A stretch of DNA of 64,000 nt from Campylobacter fetus subsp. fetus (GCF_900475935.1 NZ_LS483431.1:1612001-1676000); one strand, 5' to 3'. Counted from the first letter of the stretch, positions 38,907-50,430 are shown. Numbers and translations: made by a program. The notes: generated from the letters alone by a model not told the origin.

Positions 38907-38926
38907 ATCCTAATTAAATTTAGGAT
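38907..38926. promoter_or_regulatory. Perfect palindrome before nifS, candidate operator
   Basis: ATCCTAA - 6 bases - TTAGGAT, ending 22 bases before the TTG of nifS and overlapping the expected promoter region. Which regulator uses it is unknown; an iron or Fe-S responsive repressor would make sense for an Fe-S assembly operon. Confidence 0.4.
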
Positions 38927-38936
38927 GAATTATTAA

Positions 38937-40139
<1,203 letters not shown>

Positions 40140-40160
40140 ATCAAATTTAGGAAAGAAAAG

Positions 40161-41162
40161 ATGGCTAAAAGTAACTTAATAAGCGGAAATATATGGGAAG
40201 AGTATTCACAAAAGGTGCAAGATGCAATGAATCATCCAAAAAATATGGGTGAAATCACGGAAGAACAAGCAAATGCGATGGGCTGTGAGCTCATCATAGC
40301 AGATCACGGAGCTGAAAGTTGCGGAGACGCCGTTAGATTATATTGGGCTGTGGAAAAAAACACGGACATTATAAAAGACGCTAAATTTAAAAGTTTTGGT
40401 TGCGGAACAGCTATAGCTTCTAGTGATTATATGGCTGAACTTTGCAAAGGAAAAACAGTAGATGAAGCCGTTAAAATAACAAATATAGATGTTGAAAAAG
40501 CTATGCGCGATGATCCGGAAATTCCAGCTGTTCCGCCACAAAAAATGCACTGCTCAGTAATGGCGTACGATGTTATAAAAGCCGCTGCGGCTAGCTATAA
40601 AGGCGTAGATCCAGAACATTTTGAAGATGAAATAATCGTCTGTGAATGCGCCAGAGTAAGTCTTGGAACTATAAAAGAAGTTATCAAGCTAAATGATCTA
40701 AAAACAGTAGAAGATATAACTAAATACACAAAAGCAGGTGCGTTTTGTAAGTCATGTATCAAGCCCGGCGGTCACGAAAAAAGAGAGTATTACCTAGTCG
40801 ATATTTTAGCCGAAACAAGAGCGGAAATGGAAGCTGAGAGACTAAGAGCCGTAGCTGATGCTAAAATAAGCGGAAGCGGACTTGATAGCGATCTTAGTTT
40901 TGAAGAGCTAACAGTTGTAAAACAGTTAAAAGCCGTAGAAGCTGTGATCGATGAAAATATACGTCCGATGCTTGTTATGGATGGCGGAAATATGGAAATT
41001 TTGGATATTAAAAAAGAAGATGCGGACGGTAAAATAGATATTTATATCAGATATCTCGGGGCTTGCAGCGGTTGCGCAAGCGGAGCTACAGGAACTCTAT
41101 ACGCGATAGAAAATATCTTGCAAGAAAATCTTAGTCCAAATATCAGAGTACTTCCGGTCTGA
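40161..41162 (+). CDS. nifU: Fe-S cluster scaffold NifU
   Basis: 333 residues, three modules: IscU-like (cysteines in GAESCGDAV, SFGCGTAI and MHCSVMAYD), a central [2Fe-2S] BFD-like domain (VCECARVSLG and GAFCKSCIKPGG), and a C-terminal Nfu domain with the CSGC motif (YLGACSGCASGATGTLY). In Helicobacter and Campylobacter this NIF-type pair is the main housekeeping system. Confidence 0.95.
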   Translation: MAKSNLISGNIWEEYSQKVQDAMNHPKNMGEITEEQANAMGCELIIADHGAESCGDAVRLYWAVEKNTDIIKDAKFKSFGCGTAIASSDYMAELCKGKTVDEAVKITNIDVEKAMRDDPEIPAVPPQKMHCSVMAYDVIKAAAASYKGVDPEHFEDEIIVCECARVSLGTIKEVIKLNDLKTVEDITKYTKAGAFCKSCIKPGGHEKREYYLVDILAETRAEMEAERLRAVADAKISGSGLDSDLSFEELTVVKQLKAVEAVIDENIRPMLVMDGGNMEILDIKKEDADGKIDIYIRYLGACSGCASGATGTLYAIENILQENLSPNIRVLPV

Positions 41163-41200
41163 TAAGTTTTAAATTTATAAAACAATACATACTTATCAAC

Positions 41201-41234
41201 AATAGTTTAAGGCTAATTTAAGTCTTAAACTATT
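41201..41234 (+). terminator. Probable terminator of the nifSU operon
   Basis: AATAGTTTAAG and CTTAAACTATT form an 11-bp stem with a 12-base loop, followed by TATATT. Stem is AT-rich, so modest strength. The remaining 240 bases up to the chemoreceptor gene are very AT-rich and hold nothing else that I can recognise. Confidence 0.55.
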
Positions 41235-41473
41235 TATATTAACCTATACTAATTAAAAACCTATTTCATAATATAAAATTTAATAAACTAAACAATACTA
41301 TTTTTTAGTTTAAATTATATAATAAATTTAAAAATTAAATAAATATTGAATGATAATAAATAATTTATTTTTATTTATTTAATAAAGAATTTACAAGTAA
41401 AGATATATATTTTAAGCTTATTTAAAAGATAGATTCATTAGAATAAATTAATTTTAATGACAAAGGATAAAAA

Positions 41474-43435
41474 ATGTTGTTTTTCAACAAAAGCATAGCA
41501 AGCAAAATCTCCATAGGCGTATCCTTACTCTTTGCAATAGCACTGATAAGTTTTACATATATCAATTATATAGATTCTAGAGATAACTCTATAAAACTTC
41601 TCTCTTTAGAAAGGCAAAAAGCAGTTGCGGGATCTGAAAATATATTAGATATCGAGCTGGAATTCGATGCCAATAAAGCAGAGCAAATATCAAAACAGAT
41701 ATCAAAACCAAATTTAACCCGCGAAGAAGTTCAAAATATACTAAAAACTACAAATAAAATAACGGAATTTTCGTCTATACATATGGTATATGAATCAGAC
41801 GGAACTATATACAAATCAGACGGAACTATAAAAGAAGCAAATAGTATATATGATGCGAGAAAATATCCATGGTACCAAGAAGCTTTAAAGAAAAATAAAC
41901 TCATCATCACAGATCCTTATCAAAATTTAGATAATAATACATATATAACTTTAGCAGCTCCGATACATGTAGAAAATAAATTTATAGGAGTTTTAGGTAT
42001 AAATTTAGAAGCCGAAAATTTAAGTAAAAAAATTATAAAGCTTGGAGAGACAAAAGGCGGATATATAATGATATTAGATTCTGAAGGAAAAATCATTATG
42101 CATCAAGAAAAAAATCAAATAGGAAAATCGCCAAACTCTACTCTAAGTCTCGTAAATAACTTTCAAAATAAAAATATTGACAAATACGGAATGATCAGCT
42201 ACACAAGATCTAACGGAAATCAAAATATCGCAGATTGTATGAATTCAAAACATAGCGACTGGATAATTTGCGCATCTATGGATAAAAATATTTTTGAAGA
42301 AGGTATAAATAATATACTAAAAAAACAACTATGGCTGTCTGCATTATATATTATTATCTCATCGTTTATAGTATTAATTCTAGCCAAAAGATATTTAAAA
42401 CCGATAAATAATATAGTATTTGGTCTCAAAAATTTCTTTGATTTCTTAAATTATAAAAACGATAATCCTAAAGATATAAGCTTAAAATCAAACGATGAGT
42501 TTGGAGTTATGGCTACAATGATAAATGATAATATAAGTATCATTAAAAATGCTATTAAAAAAGACGCTCAATTAGTTAGCGAATCTTTGCAAAAAGTAAA
42601 AGAGGTTGAGGATGGAAATTTAAAAGCAAGAATAGTTAATGTTCCGGTTTCACCGCAGCTAAACAAACTAAAAGATGTTTTAAACTCTATGTTAGAAGTG
42701 CTTGAGCAAAAAGTCGGAAGCGATATAAATGTTATCCAAAAAACATTCGATGATTTTAAAAATCTTGATTTTACATCTAACATACCTAATGCTAGAGGAG
42801 AAGTTGAAAAGATAATAAATACTTTAGGAAAAAATATAACTAAAATGTTAAAAGATAACCTAAAACAAGCAGATATCCTACAAGCAAAAGCCAATAACTT
42901 ACAAGATTTTGTAATTATGTTAAATGAGAGCTCAAAAAGTCAAGCTAGCTCACTAGGAGAAAGTGCAGCTGCGATTGAAGAGATGAGTAATTCTATGACT
43001 TCGATTAACGAACGCACTATGGAAGTTATAAAACAATCAGAAGATATAAAAAGTATTATAACAATAATTAGAGATATAGCAGATCAAACAAACTTGCTAG
43101 CATTAAATGCGGCAATAGAAGCAGCGCGCGCAGGAGATCACGGCAGAGGATTTGCGGTTGTTGCGGACGAGGTACGAAAACTTGCCGAAAGAACAGGGAA
43201 ATCGCTAGGAGAGATTGAGGCAAACGTAAATATACTAAGTCAAAGCATAAATGATATGAGTCAAAGCATCAAAGAGCAAACCGAAACCATGAATCAGATA
43301 AACCAATCTGTTGCTAACGTAGATGAATTAACAAAACAAAATGTTGATATAGTTAATGATACAAACAAAATATCTATTGAAGTAGAAAATATAGCAAATT
43401 CAATAGTCAATGATGCGAAAAAAAATAAATTTTAA
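41474..43435 (+). CDS. Methyl-accepting chemotaxis protein with dCache-like sensor
   Basis: 653 residues. Membrane helix 1 at about residues 12-32; a periplasmic Cache-type sensor with [14 protein letters not shown] and [15 protein letters not shown], the usual ligand-pocket region; helix 2 at about 285-305; then HAMP-like linker and the signalling hairpin [32 protein letters not shown] split around residues 541-572. No C-terminal pentapeptide, as in most Campylobacter receptors. The ligand is not predictable. Start preceded by AAAGGATAAAA. Confidence 0.92.
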   Translation: MLFFNKSIASKISIGVSLLFAIALISFTYINYIDSRDNSIKLLSLERQKAVAGSENILDIELEFDANKAEQISKQISKPNLTREEVQNILKTTNKITEFSSIHMVYESDGTIYKSDGTIKEANSIYDARKYPWYQEALKKNKLIITDPYQNLDNNTYITLAAPIHVENKFIGVLGINLEAENLSKKIIKLGETKGGYIMILDSEGKIIMHQEKNQIGKSPNSTLSLVNNFQNKNIDKYGMISYTRSNGNQNIADCMNSKHSDWIICASMDKNIFEEGINNILKKQLWLSALYIIISSFIVLILAKRYLKPINNIVFGLKNFFDFLNYKNDNPKDISLKSNDEFGVMATMINDNISIIKNAIKKDAQLVSESLQKVKEVEDGNLKARIVNVPVSPQLNKLKDVLNSMLEVLEQKVGSDINVIQKTFDDFKNLDFTSNIPNARGEVEKIINTLGKNITKMLKDNLKQADILQAKANNLQDFVIMLNESSKSQASSLGESAAAIEEMSNSMTSINERTMEVIKQSEDIKSIITIIRDIADQTNLLALNAAIEAARAGDHGRGFAVVADEVRKLAERTGKSLGEIEANVNILSQSINDMSQSIKEQTETMNQINQSVANVDELTKQNVDIVNDTNKISIEVENIANSIVNDAKKNKF

Positions 43436-43473
43436 CATAAATTTAATTGCATTTTAATTGCTTATCAAAGACG

Positions 43474-43499
43474 TCTTTAGTCATATATTTGGCTAAAGA
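43474..43499. terminator. Hairpin after the chemoreceptor gene
   Basis: TCTTTAG and CTAAAGA pair around a 12-base loop, followed by TATACTTT; overlapping it is a 12-bp palindrome AAAGACGTCTTT. Likely end of the chemoreceptor transcript. Confidence 0.45.
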
Positions 43500-43596
43500 T
43501 ATACTTTAATTTATATAATTAAATTTCATATAAAGTAACATTAAAAATAAATTTACTATAATTACGTAATTATATTATACAAAAAAGGGTAGGGTT

Positions 43597-44148
43597 ATGA
43601 TACCGGTATGGGACGATAAATATAGTGTAGGAAATAATGGTATAGATAAACAGCACAAAAAGCTATTTGAACTTGCAAAAAAATCATATATTTATGCTAA
43701 TAAAAATATCTCAAGAGAAGATATTAGAAATATAATAACTGAATTTTTTGAGTATATGAAGGAGCATTTTAGAGATGAAGAGATCTATATGGAGCTTATA
43801 GAATATCCATATTTAGAACAGCACTCATCTATCCATAAAGATATTATAAATAGTATGTCAAATCTCATAAAAACTGCAAAAAATGTAAATGATCTAAAAG
43901 AAAATTTAGTTATTATAGCTGAAAAATGGCTTCTTGAGCATATACTTCATCATGATACCAGAATCGAAGAATGGAGAAAGTTACAACTTAGCAATCAAAA
44001 TAAACCAAGCACAACAAAAAAATACAGATATACATGTGGTTGTCCAAATAAAACGCACATAGTATCTATAACCATCCACAACAAAATCATACAAGGCAAA
44101 AAATACTCTTGCATGACTTGTAATAATGAGATAAAATTTAAATCTTAA
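43597..44148 (+). CDS. Bacteriohemerythrin with C-terminal cysteine (zinc-ribbon-like) extension
   Basis: 183 residues. All di-iron ligands of the hemerythrin fold are visible: His20, His57, Glu61, His76, His80, His115 and Asp120. It binds oxygen, probably for sensing or delivery. After residue 140 there is an added module with C147-G-C149 and C172-x-x-C175, resembling a zinc ribbon or rubredoxin-like knuckle, which most bacterial hemerythrins lack. Ribosome site AAAAGGGTAGGG. Confidence 0.88.
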   Translation: MIPVWDDKYSVGNNGIDKQHKKLFELAKKSYIYANKNISREDIRNIITEFFEYMKEHFRDEEIYMELIEYPYLEQHSSIHKDIINSMSNLIKTAKNVNDLKENLVIIAEKWLLEHILHHDTRIEEWRKLQLSNQNKPSTTKKYRYTCGCPNKTHIVSITIHNKIIQGKKYSCMTCNNEIKFKS

Positions 44149-44155
44149 GAGTAAA

Positions 44156-44533
44156 TCATGCGAGTATCTGAATTATTTTATTTAGATTATCTTGCTTGAT
44201 ACCCTTATATACTAGAAAGAAGTCGGCAATAACCCACACGAAGACTATTATCAAAAATATATAACCTATGACGATAAGCACAGTCATCCATCCTATGATA
44301 GTCAGCACAAGTTTAGCGATACCAAGTATAACATCACCTTTATAAAACCTATCAACACCAAATCCGCCAAATAAAACACCTAATATAAGACCGATCAGTG
44401 GATTTTTCAATGGAATTAAAGCAATATTTTGTAGCTTCTCTTATGAAGCAACTTTAAGCTTGTCTTGCAACAACAGTAGACCTTGAGATGGAACCTTATC
44501 TTGCATATACATTGTAATGGCGCTTACGTCCAT
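44156..44533 (-). pseudogene. TM2-domain membrane protein interrupted by a nonsense codon
   Basis: A strong ribosome site (GGAGGACAAT) precedes an ATG at 44533. The frame runs 30 codons (MDVSAITMYMQDKVPSQG and on), hits TAA at 44441-44443, then continues in the same frame (EKLQNIALIPLKNPLIG) into a complete TM2 domain (LFGGFGVDRFYKGD and a second helix). Homologues have an N-terminal helical region before the TM2 part, so one G-to-T type change (GAA to TAA) explains the split. The TM2 part could restart at the TTG at 44410 but lacks a good ribosome site. Function of TM2 proteins is unknown. Confidence 0.7.
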
Positions 44534-44715
44534 ATTGTCCTCCTTAAAATAAATTCAATTCTATTTAACTTTATTATTGTATCAAAAAAATAGCATTAAA
44601 ATATATAAATTTAAAAATAATAGATAACTGTGTAAAAATTTATTTAAATTTAATTTATTGTTTTATTTATGAAGAAGTGGCAACTAGCCTGGGCTAGTAA
44701 CCACAAGGCTAAAGT

Positions 44716-45234
44716 TTATCCCTTTTTAGGAGTTACTAACATATTTACGTAACGTCCCTCTAAAGCAGGTACTTTATCGCGATCCGCGTAATCTTTTACA
44801 AGTTCCCAAATTCGCTCAAGCATAACAACGCCTATATCTGGAGTAGCCATCTCTCTTCCTTTTAGAAAAACTCTAAATTTAACATGCTTGCCTTCTTCAA
44901 GAAATTCTTGCGCGTGCTTGATCTTGTAGTTAATGTCGTTTTGGGCTATTTTTACTGAGAGTTTTATCTCTTTTACTTCAATAACTTTTTGCTTCTTTTT
45001 TGCTTCTTTTTGCTTCTTTTCTTGCTGATAACGGAATTTACCGTAGTCCATTATCTTACAAACCGGCGGTTTAGCATCGGGAGCTATAAGAACCAAATCA
45101 AGCCCCATACGGTTTGCGATATCTTGAGCTTCTCCTCTACTTATAACACCATAAGCAGTACCATCATCACCGACACATCTTACCTCACTAGCACGAATTT
45201 CTTCGTTTAGATAAACATCCTTCTCTTTGCTCAA
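44716..45234 (-). CDS. infC: Translation initiation factor IF-3
   Basis: 172 residues. N domain [21 protein letters not shown] and C domain with the motifs [17 protein letters not shown]-like [15 protein letters not shown] and [14 protein letters not shown]. The start is TTG overlapping the thrS stop. IF-3 genes often use rare start codons for autoregulation, but here TTG is not unusual for this genome. Confidence 0.95.
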   Translation of the reverse strand: MSKEKDVYLNEEIRASEVRCVGDDGTAYGVISRGEAQDIANRMGLDLVLIAPDAKPPVCKIMDYGKFRYQQEKKQKEAKKKQKVIEVKEIKLSVKIAQNDINYKIKHAQEFLEEGKHVKFRVFLKGREMATPDIGVVMLERIWELVKDYADRDKVPALEGRYVNMLVTPKKG

Positions 45235-47048
45235 ATATTCACCTCATTTAATTTAGATTGAATAAAGCCTAAAAACTCGTCTAAGCTCATATCTTTTTGC
45301 TCTCTAGCACGTCTATCACGAAGTGCTACACCTCTGTTTGTAACCTCATTATCTCCAAGTACGATTATCATCGGTACTCGTTGTTTCTCTGCTGTCCGTA
45401 TTTTTTTATTTAAAGTCTCATTTTTATTAAATATTTCACTATCTACATCCATATCTAGAAGCAAAGAGTGTACCTCATTTGCATATTTATGGTGTTCATT
45501 ACTAATAGGTATGATAACAACTTGTGTCGGCGCTATCCAAAATGGTAGCTCTCCGGCCGTATGTTCAAGCAAAATTCCTATAAATCTCTCAAAACTACCC
45601 ATAATGGCACGATGCAGCATAACAGGCTGTTTTCTTTCGTTATTTTCATCTATATAACCAAGATCAAAACGAGCAGGCAAATTAAAATCAACCTGTATAG
45701 TTCCGCACTGCCATTTACGCTTAAGCGCATCTGTGATTTTTATATCTATCTTTGGTCCGTAAAATGCGCCGCCGCCCTCGTCTATACCATATTTCAATCC
45801 TTTTTCATCAAGAGCATCTTTAAGCGCTTTAGTAGCTATCTCCCAAACAGCGTCATCGCCAACTGCTTTTGCAGGTTTTGTTGAAATTTCCATTTCGTAA
45901 GTAAACCCAAATGCACTCATCAAAGTATCGACAAAACTTAGAATTTCATACACATTTTCTTTTATCTGACTTGGCATACAAAATAGATGCGCATCATCTT
46001 GAGTAAATTCGCGAACTCTAAAAAGACCGTGTAAAACACCGCTTTTCTCATGTCTATGAACTACGCCATATTCAAAAAATTTAAGAGGCAAATCGCGGTA
46101 ACTGCGAATTTCGCTTTGATAGACTTTGATGTGTCCCACGCAGTTCATCGGCTTTATACCATATTCTTGCTCGTCAATCACGGTAAAATACATATTTTCT
46201 TTGTAATTCGCGTAGTGACCACTGATTTTCCAAGCATCGCTTTTTAAAATTTCAGGACCGCGAACAGGCTCATAACCGCGAAGTCTATGAGTACGATAAA
46301 GCTTGTGTTCTAAACGACTTCTAAGCCTTGCGCCATTTGGCAGCCATATAGGAAGTCCAACACCTATAGTATCATCAAATGTAAAAAATTTCATCTCTGC
46401 GCCGAGTTTTCTATGATCGCGCTTTTTAGCCTCTTCAATGATGCGAATATGCTCTTTTAGACTCTCCTTATCGGCGTAAGCGGTTCCATAAATTCTAGTT
46501 AGCATTTCGCGGTTTTCATCTCCACCAAGGTATGCTCCGGCTATTCTAGTTAGTTTAAAAAATCTTGTAAAAATCGTATTTGGTACGTGAGGTCCACGAC
46601 AAATATCTTCAAAGTTTCCTTGAGAGTACAAGCTAACGACGCCATCTGGTATGCGTTTTAGAACTTCTTGTTTTAGATCGTCGCTTGCATATTTTGCTGC
46701 GACTTCTGATTTTGTCGAGTTAAATTTAACTATATCGATTTTAGCTAATGCTAGCTCTTTCATCTTTTTTTCTATCTCTTCAAGATCGCTCTCACCTAGC
46801 TTTTCGCCGTCGCTTTTACTAACTCTCATATCATAGTAAAATCCGTCTTCTATACATGGTCCTACGAAAAATTTAGCGTTTGGATATAGCTCTTTTATCG
46901 CTGCGGCCATAAGATGCGCACAAGAGTGTCTTATAACGTCTAACGCTTCTTTTGAATTATCAAAAAATATCTCTTCGCCACCGTTTCCACAGTAACTTTG
47001 GGTATCAACTATTTGCTCATTTACTTTATATGCAATTATATCGCTCAT
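45231..47048 (-). CDS. thrS: Threonyl-tRNA synthetase
   Basis: 605 residues from MSDIIAYKV; a longer start 36 bases upstream would add a basic segment without support. Class II motifs: editing-domain [10 protein letters not shown], zinc-site MNCVGH, motif 2 [25 protein letters not shown] region and motif 3 [19 protein letters not shown]. The N-terminal TGS domain is reduced. Followed directly by infC, the common thrS-infC order. Confidence 0.95.
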   Translation of the reverse strand: MSDIIAYKVNEQIVDTQSYCGNGGEEIFFDNSKEALDVIRHSCAHLMAAAIKELYPNAKFFVGPCIEDGFYYDMRVSKSDGEKLGESDLEEIEKKMKELALAKIDIVKFNSTKSEVAAKYASDDLKQEVLKRIPDGVVSLYSQGNFEDICRGPHVPNTIFTRFFKLTRIAGAYLGGDENREMLTRIYGTAYADKESLKEHIRIIEEAKKRDHRKLGAEMKFFTFDDTIGVGLPIWLPNGARLRSRLEHKLYRTHRLRGYEPVRGPEILKSDAWKISGHYANYKENMYFTVIDEQEYGIKPMNCVGHIKVYQSEIRSYRDLPLKFFEYGVVHRHEKSGVLHGLFRVREFTQDDAHLFCMPSQIKENVYEILSFVDTLMSAFGFTYEMEISTKPAKAVGDDAVWEIATKALKDALDEKGLKYGIDEGGGAFYGPKIDIKITDALKRKWQCGTIQVDFNLPARFDLGYIDENNERKQPVMLHRAIMGSFERFIGILLEHTAGELPFWIAPTQVVIIPISNEHHKYANEVHSLLLDMDVDSEIFNKNETLNKKIRTAEKQRVPMIIVLGDNEVTNRGVALRDRRAREQKDMSLDEFLGFIQSKLNEVNI

Positions 47049-47336
47049 TATATTCCTCTTTCTACCGGTTGCTCTTCCATACAACGAAAGAACAAAATAT
47101 CTGATTTTATCTAATTGTATTTTAAGTTAAACTGAATTTTAGGATTATTAAAGCTTACTAATGCCGTATTTTAGGCTAAATTTAATCAAATTGTTAATAT
47201 TTAGTTGCATTTACGATTTTTAATTATAAATTTAGACAGACAATTAATTATATTTATCTATCTAAATATTTATTTAATTATAAGCAAATTTACAGCTCAC
47301 GCCCAAACTCTAAGAGATTTTGGATAGAATTTATCT

Positions 47337-48256
47337 TTACTCGTTTATGGTTTTGTTTGAATTTGAGTTATTTAAATTTAAATTACTTGATTTATCAGAA
47401 TTATCTAAATTTGAATTACCAAATATATATTTAGTATAGATATCGCTTACTGTTATGCTTTTATTGTTTTGTATATCAGTAAATAACTTATATCCTCCAT
47501 TAGATAGTTTCTTTATCATCTCAACGCCAAGATCTTTTAAAGATATAAGTTCTATCTCTCCTGAACTATTTCTTATTTTAGCCGCACTTACGCTAAAGTC
47601 TAATTTAGTATTTAATTCTTCTTCGTTTAGTCTATTTATATTTAAGTTTAGTTCTATCCTTGCTTCAAATACTTTGCTTGTATCTTTATATAGTTTATCT
47701 ACTACAAACTCTCTTCCACTATTAAATCTAAGAGTGAATGTTCCGTTTTTATTTATTTTTATAGCTGTTAGTATATCGGTGTCTATAAGCATATTTGCAG
47801 TATCGCTTCTATCTTTTTCAAAGCTATCTTTTACTTTTTGTAAGTTATCTAAGGTGAATGTTAGACCAGTCGCAGATGTGAAGTCTCTTTCTACGGCTAT
47901 CATAACGCTTGATTTTATGTTTTGATATTTTTCTTCGTCGCTTAGACCTGCCATATAGCTATCTCTGTTTTTAAGTTCGCTCATATAATCGTTGTATAAA
48001 TTTATAAACCTATCGTATTGTTGATTTTGGTAAGAGTCTTCGCCTCTCCAAGAATACTGCCTGGTTTGTGGGTCATATAAGTTATTAAAAGAAAAATTTG
48101 TTGTATCATATCTGGAATATTTTAATTCCTCAAGTCTATAGCTTTCATTAACTATTTTTTGGCAATTGAACTTAATCGCGTACAATTTCCATTATCGCCA
48201 TACACAAAATTTTTATCATTTTGTCCGAGTAAATACCTAGTCTGAGTTGTAATCAT
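47337..48256 (-). pseudogene. Hypothetical gene with a one-base frameshift in an A tract
   Basis: An ATG at 48256 opens 34 codons (MITTQTRYLLGQNDKNFVYG and on to SSIAKK) ending at TAG 48152-48154. The +1-base frame continues for 270 codons (KIVNESYRLEELKYSRYDTT and on). The two halves join naturally if the A run (T run at 48155-48160 on the + strand) had seven rather than six bases. The protein has no recognised family: a helical N-terminal third, a strand-rich centre (GTFTLRFNSGREFVVDK) and an Asn/Ser-rich tail. It could be a true mutation, a switch, or a sequencing slip. Confidence 0.65.
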
Positions 48257-48442
48257 ATTATTAACAAGCTTACTTATTAAGATAAATTTAAATTTAGGTA
48301 AGTAGAAAGCGGCGTTTTTCGAGTATTTTGTATTTTATCTATTCTAGCAAAACCGCTGCATATTTTTATTTAAATTTGAATATTATACTTGATAAAGATA
48401 ATCAATTATGATATAATAACTTAAAAACAAAGGATAGCATAT

Positions 48443-48574
48443 ATGAAAGCTTTAGATGTTCTAATCAAAGTTTCGAGTTTGGTTTTAATCATCTCTAAAA
48501 TAATTCACATTAGATTAGAAAAGAGAGTTTCAAATTTAGAAAAAACTCAAAAACGTTCTGTTAAATTTAAATAA
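48443..48574 (+). CDS. Small 43-residue protein with one hydrophobic helix
   Basis: An AAAGGATAG ribosome site precedes an ATG. The peptide has a hydrophobic segment (LIKVSSLVLIISKIIHI) followed by a basic coiled-coil-like tail (RLEKRVSNLEKTQKR). Too short to assign; pattern and ribosome site favour a real membrane-associated small protein. It lies just outside the tRNA-Val element. Confidence 0.45.
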   Translation: MKALDVLIKVSSLVLIISKIIHIRLEKRVSNLEKTQKRSVKFK

Positions 48575-48757
48575 AACCAAAAAAATTATAAAGAAAGAGT
48601 TTAACCGGCAATATAAGTGCTATTTTAAAATGCATCATAGCATAAAAAAAGAATTTATAACTTTGTTTTTTGTAAATTTGCATAGCTCAACGTTGCAAGA
48701 TCTTAAATAAGGTATAAATTTAAAAGTTTAATTAATTTTTAGATATATAAGTATAAA

Positions 48758-48772
48758 TGGTGGCTCTAACTG
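48758..48772. repeat. att site, distal copy (15 bp)
   Basis: TGGTGGCTCTAACTG, identical to the tRNA-Val 3' end including the CCA complement at 54739-54753. Identity stops at the next base on both sides. Confidence 0.85.
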
Positions 48773-49240
48773 AATTACCAAAGTTATTAAATATCGATTT
48801 TTACAGTGCAAAAGTCTAAAATAGCCTATAAGTAACTACACGAAATCAATGCTGAAATAATAGCAAAAACAACTTAATTATGTCTGAATATTTACATTAA
48901 CTTTTATTAACGCTTGATTTATTACTGTTTTATTTACGCTAATTTATCGATAAAGTTAATATTAAGTTTTTAATAATATTAATTTATATTTTAATAATAT
49001 TAATTAGTAATATTTGTGTGATATTTAAAGTTTATATGCTTATTTTATGATATTAAATAATTTTCAATGAATATTATAAAATACCATCAATTCACATAAA
49101 GAACCTATTTAGCAGATAAATGAAACAGATGTTATTAAATTTTGTATTGAAAACTACACTTTTCGCACATTTAAGGTTAGATGATTTTAGTTAAATTTTA
49201 ACGCTTAGGGTTTGTGAGTTTCATATCTAAAAAGATTGCC
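48773..49240. other. Left end of the element, AT-rich, no gene seen
   Basis: Strong AT bias with repeated TAATATTAAT-like runs around 48960-49010. I see no ORF with a ribosome site and no recognisable RNA. It may hold integrase arm sites, but no shared motif with the right end was found by eye. Confidence 0.4.
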
Positions 49241-49260
49241 CCTTGCTTTTTAAAGCAAGG
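49241..49260. repeat. Inverted repeat (possible hairpin)
   Basis: CCTTGCTTT and AAAGCAAGG, separated by TT, in an otherwise AT-rich area. The second arm includes the AAGGAG ribosome site of the tiny ORF that follows, so folding would hide that site. Confidence 0.5.
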
Positions 49261-49268
49261 AGAAAAAA

Positions 49269-49322
49269 ATGGTTATAGCCATTTTAATTATTTTATTAAT
49301 TTTAGTAAGCAAACTTTATTAA
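49269..49322 (+). CDS. 17-residue hydrophobic peptide, possible type I toxin-like ORF
   Basis: The peptide MVIAILIILLILVSKLY is almost wholly hydrophobic with a lysine near the end. Its ATG follows AAGGAG by seven bases, and the ribosome site lies in the arm of a perfect hairpin. Similar features are seen in type I toxin mRNAs, but the size is minimal and AT-rich DNA can make such peptides by chance. Confidence 0.3.
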   Translation: MVIAILIILLILVSKLY

Positions 49323-49424
49323 TAATTAAGAGAAGGCGGTTAAAACCATCTTAATGGCTATTTAAAATTATACCTTTTAAAATGTTAAAATAAACTAAAG
49401 AGATAAAGCAAGAATATTTAAGAA

Positions 49425-49700
49425 TTAAAATTTCCACTCATTGGCTTTGTATATGCCTAAAACGATTATTGTGTCATCTTGAATTAAAAACGGTATAACA
49501 TAGCCTTTAAAAATAAAATCCCTTACGTTATCATTATCGCTCGTAACTGATTTTCTAAATCTAAAGGGCAAATTAGCTAAATCTTTGCTTTGCATTAATA
49601 GCTCATCTTTAAAGATTCTAGCTCTTGTTTTGCTATCTTGTGCGATAAAGTTAAAAATAATATGCAATTCTGTTTTAAAGCGTTGACTAAATTTTACCAT
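49425..49700 (-). CDS. RelE/ParE-type toxin
   Basis: About 91 residues from MVKFSQRFKTEL; an ATG three codons earlier is also possible. The plasmid-stabilisation RelE/ParE pattern is visible: N-terminal helix pair, NLPFRFRKS, then strands ending YVIPFLIQDDTIIVLGIYKANEWKF. It probably inhibits growth by mRNA cleavage or gyrase poisoning; which one is not predictable. It overlaps the antitoxin gene. Confidence 0.78.
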   Translation of the reverse strand: MVKFSQRFKTELHIIFNFIAQDSKTRARIFKDELLMQSKDLANLPFRFRKSVTSDNDNVRDFIFKGYVIPFLIQDDTIIVLGIYKANEWKF

Positions 49701-49936
49701 TGTTCGCATTCTTTGGTTAGCTCTTCAATTGAGTAAAGCTTGGCACTGCCATTAATCGCTTCTTCAATTCTGTTTTTATAGTCGGCTTTTAACTCGGCTT
49801 TGCTGTTGTAGGTCTTTGGCTCGGCTTGGTTGCTTTTTATCTCTAAAGGCTCGTTTTGTTTATCTGCTAGTGCTTTGCTGACTTCTATTATTTGTTTTAA
49901 AAGCGTTTCATCTGCTTTTAGTGTGATACTTTGCAT
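49694..49936 (-). CDS. Cognate antitoxin of the RelE/ParE pair
   Basis: 80 residues: MQSITLKADETLLKQIIEVS suggests an N-terminal DNA-binding strand-helix, with a charged helical tail that would wrap the toxin. The gene order antitoxin then toxin with overlap is classical. The promoter region upstream is duplicated twice elsewhere in the element. Confidence 0.75.
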   Translation of the reverse strand: MQSITLKADETLLKQIIEVSKALADKQNEPLEIKSNQAEPKTYNSKAELKADYKNRIEEAINGSAKLYSIEELTKECEQW

Positions 49937-50109
49937 GTGCTTACCTTTTTACTTTTTTATGTATGAATAATACCATAATAAGATAAAAGCTTGATTAGTT
50001 TTTTAAATTTAGATTCTAGATATCGTTGCTTTATTTGCCTCTTTGTTAAAAGCGAATGCTTGGTATTCACTTTGAGCGTCTAACTCCGTTTTTATGGCGG
50101 TTACATTGT

Positions 50110-50421
50110 TCACTGTTGTTCGTATTTAGGATTTATCGCATTAAAAAGATACCTAAAACTAACCGAAATATTGTATTCTTTAAGGATAATCCTTTGTATC
50201 TCTTTTATGGCGTCTTTCTTTTTTAACTCTTTATCTGCTACTTTACTCTTGTAAATGTTTTCGTACAACTCTCTAGCGTAGTCTTTGCATTCAGGCGATA
50301 CAACACTTTTGAACTTAGGCACGTAAATGAAGCAACCGCCAAACGTTGCAATGAAATCATTGAACGCGTCTTTATGTTTATTTCTAAAATCTATCATGTC
50401 ATCAATAGGCTTGTAATTCAA
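50110..50421 (-). CDS. Hypothetical protein of the element (103 residues)
   Basis: TTG start preceded by AAAGGC; an internal ATG eight codons later (MIDFRNKH) is an alternative. N-terminal part includes FIATFGGCFIYVPKF; the C-terminal part is strongly basic and helical (KDAIKEIQRIILKEYNISVS), compatible with DNA binding. A resemblance to Mor-type phage activators is weak. A remnant of an antitoxin gene start sits just upstream. Confidence 0.5.
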   Translation of the reverse strand: MNYKPIDDMIDFRNKHKDAFNDFIATFGGCFIYVPKFKSVVSPECKDYARELYENIYKSKVADKELKKKDAIKEIQRIILKEYNISVSFRYLFNAINPKYEQQ

Positions 50422-50430
50422 ATTTAGCCT

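Noticed and set aside
47049-47084. Upstream start for ThrRS adding 12 residues
   Set aside because: The extra residues (MYGRATGRKRNI) are unlike any ThrRS N terminus and the inner ATG fits.
49241-49260. Inverted repeat as a rho-independent terminator
   Set aside because: No T run directly follows on either strand, and no gene ends close before it; treated as a hairpin over a ribosome site instead.
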